Below, piece by piece: positions 1 to 6,056 of a DNA stretch of 17,192 nucleotides. Position numbers and translations under genes: made by a program. Location of the stretch: the NCBI GenBank assembly GCA_963635575.1, contig CAVHFU010000031.1, forward strand, positions 1 to 17,192, written 5' to 3'. Within the stretch, counting starts at the first letter, position 1; every line of letters starts with the position of its first letter. Source of the DNA: RGIG9151 sp963635575 (lineage in GTDB: Bacteria; Bacillota; Clostridia; TANB77; RGIG9151). The notes beneath the pieces were generated by a model, which was given only the letters and a program-made list of their open reading frames with translations, made no database searches and was not told the origin of the DNA.

Positions 1-39
1 TTTGAAATCTTCATCATAACTTTTATATTGTCTTGCCAT
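1..39 (-). CDS. Transposase N-terminus (IS3-like OrfA), cut by window edge
   Basis: Only 13 codons lie in the window, beginning MARQYKSYDEDFK. The run of basic and aromatic residues followed by Y-D-E-x-F-K resembles the start of IS3-family OrfA proteins, in which a helix-turn-helix region follows. The ATG is preceded by GAGGTG at 8 bp, and an extended -10 box (TGGTATAAT) lies about 30 bp further upstream, so this is a properly initiated gene rather than a chance ATG. The family call rests on very few residues and is tentative; the rest of the gene lies outside the window. Its position immediately after a truncated toxin-like gene supports a mobile-element origin. Confidence 0.5.
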   Translation of the reverse strand, partial: MARQYKSYDEDFK

Positions 40-117
40 AGACACACCTCATTTCCTTAATTTGATATTATACCATATCGTTCGAAATTTCGTGTCTATG
101 TATCTATACTAACACCA
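1..117 (-). mobile_element. Probable insertion sequence end, element continues beyond the left edge
   Basis: The stretch between the interrupted toxin reading frame and the transposase-like start has the make-up of an IS left end. It is short (about 78 bp), carries a -10 box TATAAT with TG extension (67-75) but no good -35, a perfect 10-bp palindrome (CGAAATTTCG at 83-92), and the first transposase codons. The boundary is set near 117 because the toxin homology seems to stop there and a 5'-TGG end would suit an IS3-type element. The opposite inverted repeat and target duplication are outside the window, so the exact end is unproven. Confidence 0.45.
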
Positions 118-259
118 ATATAAAATAATCTAAATGTGTATCTATTAGTAAACAAGTATACGGACGTTCATACTTTAACATAAGTTCCGGATAAATATTT
201 ATAGGATAATCATTTATAAACTCAATAGATAATAAGGATATTTCCACATCATATTCCAT
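104..259 (-). pseudogene. Truncated type III toxin-like gene (ToxN/CptN/TenpN-like)
   Basis: This is a 51-codon ORF starting MEYDVEISLLSIEFINDYP and containing ERPYTCLLIDTHLDYFI around residues 31-47. Its start is strong: CGGAGGTG lies a few bases upstream of the ATG. It follows a consensus promoter, two tandem 53-bp repeats and an intrinsic terminator, which is the standard order of a type III toxin-antitoxin locus (antitoxin RNA repeats, terminator, toxin). Toxins of this class are endoribonucleases of roughly 150-200 residues, so this product is far too short. The RPY-x-x-LLI-x6-YFI pattern fits the first beta strands as I remember them from such toxins, but the family assignment is mostly from context. 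The last few residues (LVLV) may already be IS sequence. It is probably inactive. A short unrelated ORF remains possible. Confidence 0.6.
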
Positions 260-278
260 ATTTTTACACCTCCGTTTT

Positions 279-313
279 AAAAAATCAGAGCATTCAATAT
301 TTAGAATGCTCTG
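279..313 (-). terminator. Intrinsic terminator between antitoxin repeats and toxin ORF
   Basis: The minus strand reads a perfect 10-bp stem (CAGAGCATTC / GAATGCTCTG) with an 8-nt loop, followed by A and six Ts. In type III systems such a terminator lets most transcripts end after the RNA antitoxin and only a few read into the toxin gene. It lies 5 bp past the last repeat and about 20 bp before the toxin ATG. Confidence 0.9.
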
Positions 314-318
314 TTAGT

Positions 319-424
319 TTCTTCGCTCGGTCACTTTTTATTTTACCGATGTGTCAGAACCGTCACACATCTTCTTCGCTCGGTCACTTTTTATTTTACC
401 GACGAGTCGGAACCGTCACTCGTC
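319..424 (-). repeat. Two direct repeats of 53 bp
   Basis: Unit 319-371 and unit 372-424 align without gaps. The differences are confined to the two stem arms and one loop base; the 31-bp segment 319-349 is identical to 372-402. These are the repeats of the candidate antitoxin RNA. Confidence 0.93.
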
Positions 425-446
425 ATCTTTAGCGAATTCCCTTATA
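319..446 (-). ncRNA. Tandem-repeat RNA, candidate type III antitoxin
   Basis: There are two tandem 53-bp units at 372-424 and 319-371. Read on the minus strand each has a 7-bp hairpin, then GGTAAAATAAAAAGTGACCGAG, split here as GGTAAAATAAAA and AGTGACCGAG, then CGAAGAA. The hairpin stems differ but remain paired: GACGAGT/ACTCGTC in the first unit, GATGTGT/ACACATC in the second. The loop GACGGTTC is shared and can pair with the downstream GACCG, a pseudoknot arrangement like those of known type III antitoxin RNAs. A consensus promoter puts the transcript start near 445, leaving a leader of only about 20 nt, and a terminator follows the last unit. No coding potential is evident. Confidence 0.7.
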
Positions 447-451
447 GTTAT

Positions 452-480
452 ATTATAGATAATAACTAGATACTTGTCAA
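452..480 (-). promoter_or_regulatory. Consensus sigma-A promoter of the antitoxin RNA
   Basis: The -35 box TTGACA (475-480) and -10 box TATAAT (452-457) are separated by exactly 17 bp, so both boxes match consensus. Transcription would start about 20 nt before the first tandem repeat. Such a strong promoter fits an abundant small RNA better than a minor ORF. Confidence 0.9.
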
Positions 481-500
481 CACAAATTATGTCGACAAGT
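472..500. promoter_or_regulatory. Inverted repeat around the -35 box, possible operator
   Basis: The arms ACTTGTC (472-478) and GACAAGT (494-500) are a perfect 7-bp inverted repeat spaced by 15 bp. One arm overlaps the -35 box; the other includes part of an 8-bp palindrome TGTCGACA (490-497). This could bind a regulator, but no candidate regulator gene is seen. Confidence 0.35.
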
Positions 501-561
501 GTCAATCATCTACATATATAATATATGACAAAAGAGCTAACTTATACACTATAACTCAATC

Positions 562-1086
562 CTATTTCTCAGGTTCCAAAATTCCGAAGTTGCCATCTCT
601 TAATCTAAATAGCACATTAGTTTCTTGTGTATCGGAATTGTTAAATACATAGAAAGATTTATCAGAATCTCTTAATTCAAGCATTACATCTTCAACAGTC
701 ATAGGCTTTGTGTCAAAAGTCTTAACCTTTGTAATTTCTCCTTCTGTCATAATAGGTAATTCGATATTCGCATATTTGGCAGATAAACTGTCATCTTTTG
801 TTTGTCTTTCTTTCTTTGTTTTTGTCTTTCTGATTTGACCTTCAAGTAAGTCTATTCCTTTATCAATAGAAACATATAAATCATCATTCGTAGCCTCTAC
901 TCTATATGTATTTCCTTCAAAGAAAATTGTAACACCTAAAATATGTCTTTTCTTCTGTACACTAAATGTAACATTTGCTTCTGTGTCTTCATTAAAGAAC
1001 TTTTCAATTCTAGACAATTTTTTTTCTGCATACTCCTTCATTGCTTGTGTAACTTCTACGTTTCTTCCTGTCATAATGTACTTCAT
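562..1086 (-). CDS. hpf: Ribosome hibernation promoting factor, long form
   Basis: The 174-residue product matches the long HPF family. The N-terminal RaiA/YfiA fold (about 1-97) begins KYIMTGRNVEVTQAMKEYAEKKL and binds the 30S decoding region. A charged linker (about 98-117) leads to a C-terminal domain (about 118-174, with KPMTVEDVMLEL and a final FRLRDGNFGILEP) that dimerises to pair 70S particles into inactive 100S ribosomes. An upstream in-frame start would add 13 residues, but GAGGAGG sits about 6 bp before the chosen ATG and the family begins here. It is 69 bp downstream of the RNHCP gene. I see no clear terminator after it; the next signal is the separate antitoxin promoter. The assignment is firm; the control signals are not visible. 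Confidence 0.95.
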   Translation of the reverse strand: MKYIMTGRNVEVTQAMKEYAEKKLSRIEKFFNEDTEANVTFSVQKKRHILGVTIFFEGNTYRVEATNDDLYVSIDKGIDLLEGQIRKTKTKKERQTKDDSLSAKYANIELPIMTEGEITKVKTFDTKPMTVEDVMLELRDSDKSFYVFNNSDTQETNVLFRLRDGNFGILEPEK

Positions 1087-1155
1087 AAAAATTCCTCCTC
1101 GTTGTTTTTTATATTTAGCATTCATACCTGAAACCAGATATGATGAAATATCAAA

Positions 1156-1470
1156 TTAAATCATTTTGTAGCTATTGTTTTTCACAATATCAAGTAACAA
1201 ATCAAAATTATCATCTTCAGCCATTTTGTTTTTTCTAATAGCACCGCATTTCTCACATTTATATATAATGATATATCCTTTTTTGGGGTTGTTCTCCATA
1301 CCGATAGGCTTTAACATTCCCTTGCATTCTTCAGCACGGTCGCCCGGCTCTTTATCTACATGTTTAGAATATAAACATGTAGGGCAATGGTTTCGGCAAG
1401 AATACCCAAGCGGTTTTACTTCATTACCACAATGTTCACAAACAAATGGCTCATCAATTTCAATAAACAT
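1156..1470 (-). CDS. RNHCP-domain zinc-ribbon protein
   Basis: This 104-residue protein carries the family's hallmark string: CRNHCPTCLYSKHVD followed by PGDR, around residues 26-47. It also has an N-terminal C-E-H-C pair (residues 11-14) and a later C-E-K-C pair (about 73-76), so at least one and probably two zinc ribbons are expected. No signal peptide or membrane segment is present, so it should be cytoplasmic. The molecular role of RNHCP proteins is not established; nucleic-acid binding is a guess from the zinc ribbons. It sits 29 bp after the HD-GYP regulator gene and may be co-transcribed with it. Its ribosome binding site (AGGATTG about 6 bp from the ATG) is weak. Confidence 0.88.
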   Translation of the reverse strand: MFIEIDEPFVCEHCGNEVKPLGYSCRNHCPTCLYSKHVDKEPGDRAEECKGMLKPIGMENNPKKGYIIIYKCEKCGAIRKNKMAEDDNFDLLLDIVKNNSYKMI

Positions 1471-1499
1471 TTTCTCAATCCTAACATAAATAATTAAAC

Positions 1500-3020
1500 T
1501 TAACTAAGTGCAGATGCATATGTATGCGCTATATCTTTTTGCATATTTTCATAGTCAGTATCTAGTAATTTCAAGAACGCATTAACAACAAATTCATCAA
1601 ACTGAGTGCCTTTTCCCTTCTCTAATTGCTCTATCGCTTGAGAAAGTTCCATTTTAGTTCTATAAACCCTATCCGATGTCATTGCATCAAAAGCATCTGC
1701 TACACTAATAATTCTAGCTAAAAGTGGAATTTCCTCCCCTTTTAATCCATGCGGATACCCTCTTCCGTCTATTCTTTCGTGGTGATATTCAACCAATGGA
1801 ACAATATCCTTAAACATTGACATAGCTGATAATATATTTGCACCCTTTAGTGGATGTTTCTTTATTTCGTTATATTCATCATCATCTAATCGTGAATTTT
1901 TTAGCAAGATATCGTCATTAGTTCCAATTTTACCTATATCATGGAATATACCACCTATTTTTAGTCTCTCTATATCTGCTTCAGGCAATCCCATAGCTTG
2001 TCCTATTCTAGAAGCATAATAAGATACTCTGTCCGAATGACCTCTGGTATAATAGTCTTTAGCATCAACCGCAAGTCTTAAAGTTTCGATTGTGTCCATA
2101 TAACGTTTTTTTAATTCTGCATATGTCTCAACCAATTCGTCATTTTTCAAGTTAATTAAAGAATGCATTTGAGCATTATTTATAGCGGATGCAGCTTGTT
2201 TTGCATATATTTCTAAAAGCTTTAGGCAATCAGCATATTTATCACTCTCTATGTATAAGACACCTACTCCAGCAGAAGTATCGGTAACAAGCGGAATTAT
2301 AACTTCATTCGGCTTAGATATGGTTTGCCTTGTGCTTCTTGCATAACCGATATCAGTCATAAAGTCAGGTGACATAGAATCCATAAATATATCAATATCA
2401 CAGTTGTATTTTCCTATTCCTCTAAAAATACTCTTTTTAGCAGTGTCATCAGAAGAAACTATATCGTCTACAAGTATAAATGCATTTTCACTATATACAA
2501 GAGGCATAAGCTGAACAAGTATTTCCGCCAATATATTATCAAACGGTTGAAGTTGATAGATTTTAGGCAATGCGTTTATTATGTTATTTAATCCGTCCTT
2601 AAACTTTGAAATCGTTCTTTTTTGAGCAACAGACTTAAGGGCCGATTCAATTAAAAGCATAAGTTGATCAAATCTATCACTTTTTTCACAGTAGCATTGT
2701 ATATCGAGATTTTCCATCGTTTCAAGTGGAGGAGCTAAATCTTTGTGACCTGTAAGTAGCAGTATATATAAATCTTCGTCAAACTCTCTTATTAATTCTA
2801 CCATCTTATCGCCATTTATAGGTTGCATTATAAAGTCAAGAATCAACAAATCAAATTTATCCTTTTTAATTAACTCAATCGCGTCAAGAGGATTAGTTAC
2901 ACCAACGTACTCACAATTTTTACGTTTTAGTAAAATAGACACAGAATCTAAGATACCTATGTCATCATCAACAACAATAACCTTATATCTTTCTTCTGTG
3001 TTTCTGTTCCCTCTTCTCAT
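1500..3020 (-). CDS. Response regulator with HD-GYP c-di-GMP phosphodiesterase domain
   Basis: This is a 506-residue cytoplasmic signalling protein. Residues 12-128 form a receiver domain with the acidic cluster D18-D20, phosphoacceptor D62, T90 and K113. A middle region (about 160-290) resembles a GAF sensor domain, followed by a helical linker. Residues 318-485 form an HD-GYP domain with H328, H360-D361 (HDIGK), H389, H413-H414, GRGYP (419-423) and D442, so the metal ligands and the GYP motif look intact and it should hydrolyse c-di-GMP. No partner histidine kinase is nearby. An ATG 18 codons upstream exists, but the chosen ATG has GAGGGGAG at 7 bp. A sigma-28-like promoter box lies about 70 bp upstream. 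Confidence 0.93.
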   Translation of the reverse strand: MRRGNRNTEERYKVIVVDDDIGILDSVSILLKRKNCEYVGVTNPLDAIELIKKDKFDLLILDFIMQPINGDKMVELIREFDEDLYILLLTGHKDLAPPLETMENLDIQCYCEKSDRFDQLMLLIESALKSVAQKRTISKFKDGLNNIINALPKIYQLQPFDNILAEILVQLMPLVYSENAFILVDDIVSSDDTAKKSIFRGIGKYNCDIDIFMDSMSPDFMTDIGYARSTRQTISKPNEVIIPLVTDTSAGVGVLYIESDKYADCLKLLEIYAKQAASAINNAQMHSLINLKNDELVETYAELKKRYMDTIETLRLAVDAKDYYTRGHSDRVSYYASRIGQAMGLPEADIERLKIGGIFHDIGKIGTNDDILLKNSRLDDDEYNEIKKHPLKGANILSAMSMFKDIVPLVEYHHERIDGRGYPHGLKGEEIPLLARIISVADAFDAMTSDRVYRTKMELSQAIEQLEKGKGTQFDEFVVNAFLKLLDTDYENMQKDIAHTYASALS

Positions 3021-3087
3021 AAGAAAACTCCCCTCACATTTCCAAACATCATGGAAAAAACTCATACTAAACATTCCAACGTTTATG

Positions 3088-3114
3088 ATATCGGCAAAAA
3101 GTCGTTTTATATTA
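3088..3114 (-). promoter_or_regulatory. Possible sigma-28 (SigD/FliA-type) promoter for the HD-GYP gene
   Basis: GCCGATAT (3088-3095) is a full match to the flagellar sigma-factor -10 box. TAAT (3111-3114) lies 16 bp upstream of CCGATAT and is a 3-of-4 match to the TAAA -35 core. The start point would fall about 60 nt before the chosen ATG. The weak -35 keeps confidence modest. Confidence 0.4.
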
Positions 3115-3133
3115 ACAATTTAGCAAAACAAAT

Positions 3134-3586
3134 TCAACTTTCAACGGTATCTCCTTTTTTTGTATAGCTAATTACAAGCATTATACATCCTACTACTATG
3201 CATATATCTGCAAAGTTAAATACGGGCCAAAACTTGAAATCAATAAAATCAACAACATACCCTCGAATTAATCTATCAATGTAATTCCCGACAGCTCCCC
3301 CTACCACTAAACTTCCGGCAAAAGTCTCAAATTTAGTAGGTCTTGACCTTATTAAAAACACAATAATTGCCAAAATAAAAATCGGTATAAGTATCTTTAG
3401 TAAAATATCATATTTATTAAAAAAACCCCATGCCGCACCATAATTTTCAACATACGTAAAAGACAAAATTTTATCTATTAGTACAATTTCATCTCGATAT
3501 AAGTTTAAAACTATAAATGCCTTGGTAATCTGATCAATTAAAATAGTGATAATACCGATTATTATACTTATCAATCCTATTCCCAT
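3134..3586 (-). CDS. lspA: Lipoprotein signal peptidase (signal peptidase II)
   Basis: LspA is a membrane aspartyl protease that removes the signal peptide from prolipoproteins after lipidation. The 150-residue length is typical. The sequence has four hydrophobic segments (about 3-24, 62-79, 88-105, 125-141), the conserved D18-Q-x-T-K motif, the ENYGAAWG motif at 47-54, and the catalytic pair D104 (NYIDR) and D127 (NFAD). The start has GGAGGG 3-4 bp upstream. An in-frame ATG 24 codons earlier at 3658 lacks a good RBS and adds non-membrane sequence, so it was not used. It lies 112 bp downstream of gyrB. At least two lipoproteins in this window are likely substrates. Confidence 0.95.
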   Translation of the reverse strand: MGIGLISIIIGIITILIDQITKAFIVLNLYRDEIVLIDKILSFTYVENYGAAWGFFNKYDILLKILIPIFILAIIVFLIRSRPTKFETFAGSLVVGGAVGNYIDRLIRGYVVDFIDFKFWPVFNFADICIVVGCIMLVISYTKKGDTVES

Positions 3587-3698
3587 TTTCCCTCCAATTT
3601 CAAAAGAGACACCATAAACAGCGGTCATATCCGCCAACACAATTGGTTTTAATTGCATTCGGTATTTCCGTTTTATTTAAGGTATCCCCTTTAACATT

Positions 3699-5666
3699 CT
3701 AAATATCTAAGTTTGTAACACTATGTGCATTTTGTTGAATAAACTCACGACGAGGTTCAACACTATCTCCCATTAATACGGAGAAAATCTTATCAGCTTC
3801 AATAGCATCGGTAATTGAAACTTTAAGCATTGTTCTTGTAGCAGGATTCATTGTTGTATCCCAAAGTTGTTCAGAATCCATTTCTCCAAGACCTTTGTAT
3901 CTTTGAATATTGTCAGCTTCTCCGCCAACCTCTTCCATAGCCTTTGCAAGTTCTGCATCTGTATTGCAATAAATATGTGTCTTACCTTTTGTAACTCTAT
4001 ATAGTGGCGGTTGTGCAATATAAATATGTCCTTCTTCTATAAGTGGTCTCATATATCTAAAGAAGAATGTTAAAAGTAATGTTCTAATGTGCGCGCCATC
4101 AACATCGGCATCGGCCATTAGTACAACTTTATCATATCTTATCTTAGAAATATCAAATTCAGGTCCTATCCCCGCACCTATTGCAGTAATAACAGGATGC
4201 ATCTTATCATTATTAAACACTTTATCAATTCTTGTTTTCTCTACATTTAACATTTTCCCCCAAAGCGGAAGAATAGCTTGGAACTTTCTGTCTCTTCCTT
4301 GCTTTGCAGAACCACCCGCAGAATCTCCCTCGACAAGATAAAGTTCTGTTCTACCGGTATTCTTTTCTGAACAATCAGCGAGTTTACCAGGTAAAGACAT
4401 AGATTCCAGTGCACTTTTTCTCTTAACTAATTCACGGGCTTTTCTCGCTGCCTCACGAGCACGAGCTGAAGTTAAACATTCATTTAATATAGCCTTAGAA
4501 ATTGCGGGATTTTCCTCTAAGAAAGCTGAGAATTTATCGTTCATAACACCTTCTACAAGTCCTCTAATTTCGCTATTTCCAAGTTTTGTCTTAGTTTGTC
4601 CTTCAAATTCAGGGTTCGTAAGTTTTACGCTTATTATAGCGGATAATCCTTCTCTTACATCGTCACCCATTAAGTTTTTATCAGAATCCTTAAGTAAATT
4701 ATACTTTCTAGCATAATCATTTAAAACCTTTGTAAGAGCAGTCTTAAATCCAACCAAATGAGTTCCGCCTTCAACTGTATTAATGTTGTTTGCGAAAGTA
4801 AATATGTTCTCAGCATATCCGTCTGTATATTGCATAGCAATTTCAACATTAGCATCTTCACGTTCTGCATAGAAGTACATTGGCTTTTCATGCAAAGGAG
4901 TTTTCCCCTTATTTATATACTCAACAAACGATATTATTCCACCCTCATAATGGAAAATCTTTTCATATACTTTTCCTTCATCATCAACAGTTCTTTCATC
5001 CCTAACAACGATTTTTACACCTCTAGTTAAAAATGCAAGTTCCCTTAAACGTTGAATTAATGTATCAGTAACAAATACAGTATCCTCGAAAATTTCATGA
5101 TCCGGTTTAAAATGAACCTTTGTTCCGTGAGCTGTTGTATCACCAATAACTTCTAACTTAGTAACAGGCTTACCTCTTTCATATCTTTGCTTGTAGATCT
5201 TTCCGTCCTTAAATACTTCGACCTCTACCCATTCAGAAAGAGCATTAACGACAGAAGCACCAACTCCGTGTAATCCACCTGAAACTTTATATCCGTCTCC
5301 GCCGAACTTTCCACCTGCGTGTAGTATAGTATAAACAACTTCTACAGTAGGTATTCCCATTTTCGGATGTATTCCAACAGGTATACCACGTCCATTATCT
5401 AAAACTGTAACAGAATTATCAGCATTTATAGTAACATCTATAGTATCACAAAATCCGGCTAAAGCCTCATCGATACTGTTATCTACAATTTCATAAACCA
5501 AATGATGCAAACCACGAAGCGACGTAGAACCAATATACATACCAGGTCTTTTTCTTACAGCCTCTAATCCTTCTAAGACTTGAATTTGAGACTCATCATA
5601 ATGGTTTTCTGCTTCTTTTGCAAATTCCTCACTCATCTTCTCTTCTTCAAAAATATCTTCACTCAT
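3699..5666 (-). CDS. gyrB: DNA gyrase subunit B
   Basis: GyrB is the ATPase subunit of the A2B2 gyrase that introduces negative supercoils. The 655-residue product contains the GHKL ATPase domain (EIVDNSIDEA at 59-68, DNGRGIP at 90-96, GGLHGVGASVVNALS from 130), the transducer domain with QTKTKLGNSE at 357-366, and a TOPRIM domain with EGDSAGG at 446-452 and the later DADVDGAHI metal site. The C-terminal HSVTNLDI ending is GyrB-like rather than ParE-like. AAGGA lies 9 bp before the ATG. It follows remB by 21 bp, an arrangement conserved near oriC in Firmicutes, but the next gene is lspA instead of gyrA. A gyrA gene must therefore be elsewhere. Confidence 0.97.
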   Translation of the reverse strand: MSEDIFEEEKMSEEFAKEAENHYDESQIQVLEGLEAVRKRPGMYIGSTSLRGLHHLVYEIVDNSIDEALAGFCDTIDVTINADNSVTVLDNGRGIPVGIHPKMGIPTVEVVYTILHAGGKFGGDGYKVSGGLHGVGASVVNALSEWVEVEVFKDGKIYKQRYERGKPVTKLEVIGDTTAHGTKVHFKPDHEIFEDTVFVTDTLIQRLRELAFLTRGVKIVVRDERTVDDEGKVYEKIFHYEGGIISFVEYINKGKTPLHEKPMYFYAEREDANVEIAMQYTDGYAENIFTFANNINTVEGGTHLVGFKTALTKVLNDYARKYNLLKDSDKNLMGDDVREGLSAIISVKLTNPEFEGQTKTKLGNSEIRGLVEGVMNDKFSAFLEENPAISKAILNECLTSARAREAARKARELVKRKSALESMSLPGKLADCSEKNTGRTELYLVEGDSAGGSAKQGRDRKFQAILPLWGKMLNVEKTRIDKVFNNDKMHPVITAIGAGIGPEFDISKIRYDKVVLMADADVDGAHIRTLLLTFFFRYMRPLIEEGHIYIAQPPLYRVTKGKTHIYCNTDAELAKAMEEVGGEADNIQRYKGLGEMDSEQLWDTTMNPATRTMLKVSITDAIEADKIFSVLMGDSVEPRREFIQQNAHSVTNLDI

Positions 5667-5687
5667 TTAATTCATTCCTTTCTAACC

Positions 5688-5960
5688 TTACATATCAAAT
5701 AGATTTCCTTCGGAATTTTCCGAACGTTTTAATAATGTAACGGAAGATATATTAGTTAAATAAACTTTATCTTTATTTTTCTTTCTTACTATAACAAAAG
5801 TCTTAGGGATATCCGAACATATAGTTTCCACGATTCCCATTTCCTCTGCTTTTTTTAAGTATATTTGAGTGTTTTTAGAAACACTCGCTGTATCCAAATT
5901 ACAAACAGCAACAATATCCTTCTGGTTTACATATACATCATTACCCAAATGTAAAAACAT
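5688..5960 (-). CDS. remB: RemB/YaaB-family (DUF370) regulator
   Basis: The product (90 residues from the chosen ATG) begins MFLHLGNDVYVNQKDIVAV and matches the YaaB/RemB family, small proteins encoded between recF and gyrB in many Firmicutes. In Bacillus subtilis this family is linked to extracellular matrix regulation; its role here is inferred only by family. The start is ambiguous: GTG codons 3 and 5 codons upstream are in frame, and GAGGTG is best spaced for the GTG that would add VSI. The family alignment favours the ATG, which has GGGTGAG at 4 bp. It is probably the first gene of a remB-gyrB transcript driven by a good promoter 34 bp upstream. Confidence 0.88.
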   Translation of the reverse strand: MFLHLGNDVYVNQKDIVAVCNLDTASVSKNTQIYLKKAEEMGIVETICSDIPKTFVIVRKKNKDKVYLTNISSVTLLKRSENSEGNLFDM

Positions 5961-5993
5961 AATACTCACCCACACACCTCAAATCACAGTTAG

Positions 5994-6022
5994 ATAATAT
6001 CATTAATGCATTTAATAGTCAA
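5994..6022 (-). promoter_or_regulatory. Sigma-A promoter for remB-gyrB
   Basis: The -35 box TTGACT (6017-6022) and -10 box TATTAT (5994-5999) have a 17-bp spacer, each one mismatch from consensus. The predicted start is about 25 nt upstream of the remB ATG. Confidence 0.75.
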
Positions 6023-6056
6023 ACATTTTACGCTTTAATTTTCAAAAAAACAGTTG

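Noticed and set aside
319..424. CRISPR array
   Set aside because: Only two units that are nearly identical over the whole 53 bp, without unique spacers; the variable positions are paired stem arms, which fits structured RNA instead.
512..526. Palindrome CATATATAATATATG downstream of hpf as a terminator
   Set aside because: It is AT-only apart from the ends, with no U-tract after it; too weak to call an intrinsic terminator.
1087..1131. Upstream start for hpf adding 13 residues
   Set aside because: The extension includes the RBS as coding sequence and is not part of the HPF family N-terminus.
4087..4341. Open + strand frames inside gyrB and in other genes (for example 1175-1489, 6445-6702, 8298-8576, 16173-16463)
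   Set aside because: They are antisense to genes with clear motifs and RBSs, their compositions look like shadow translation, and none has a convincing start site.
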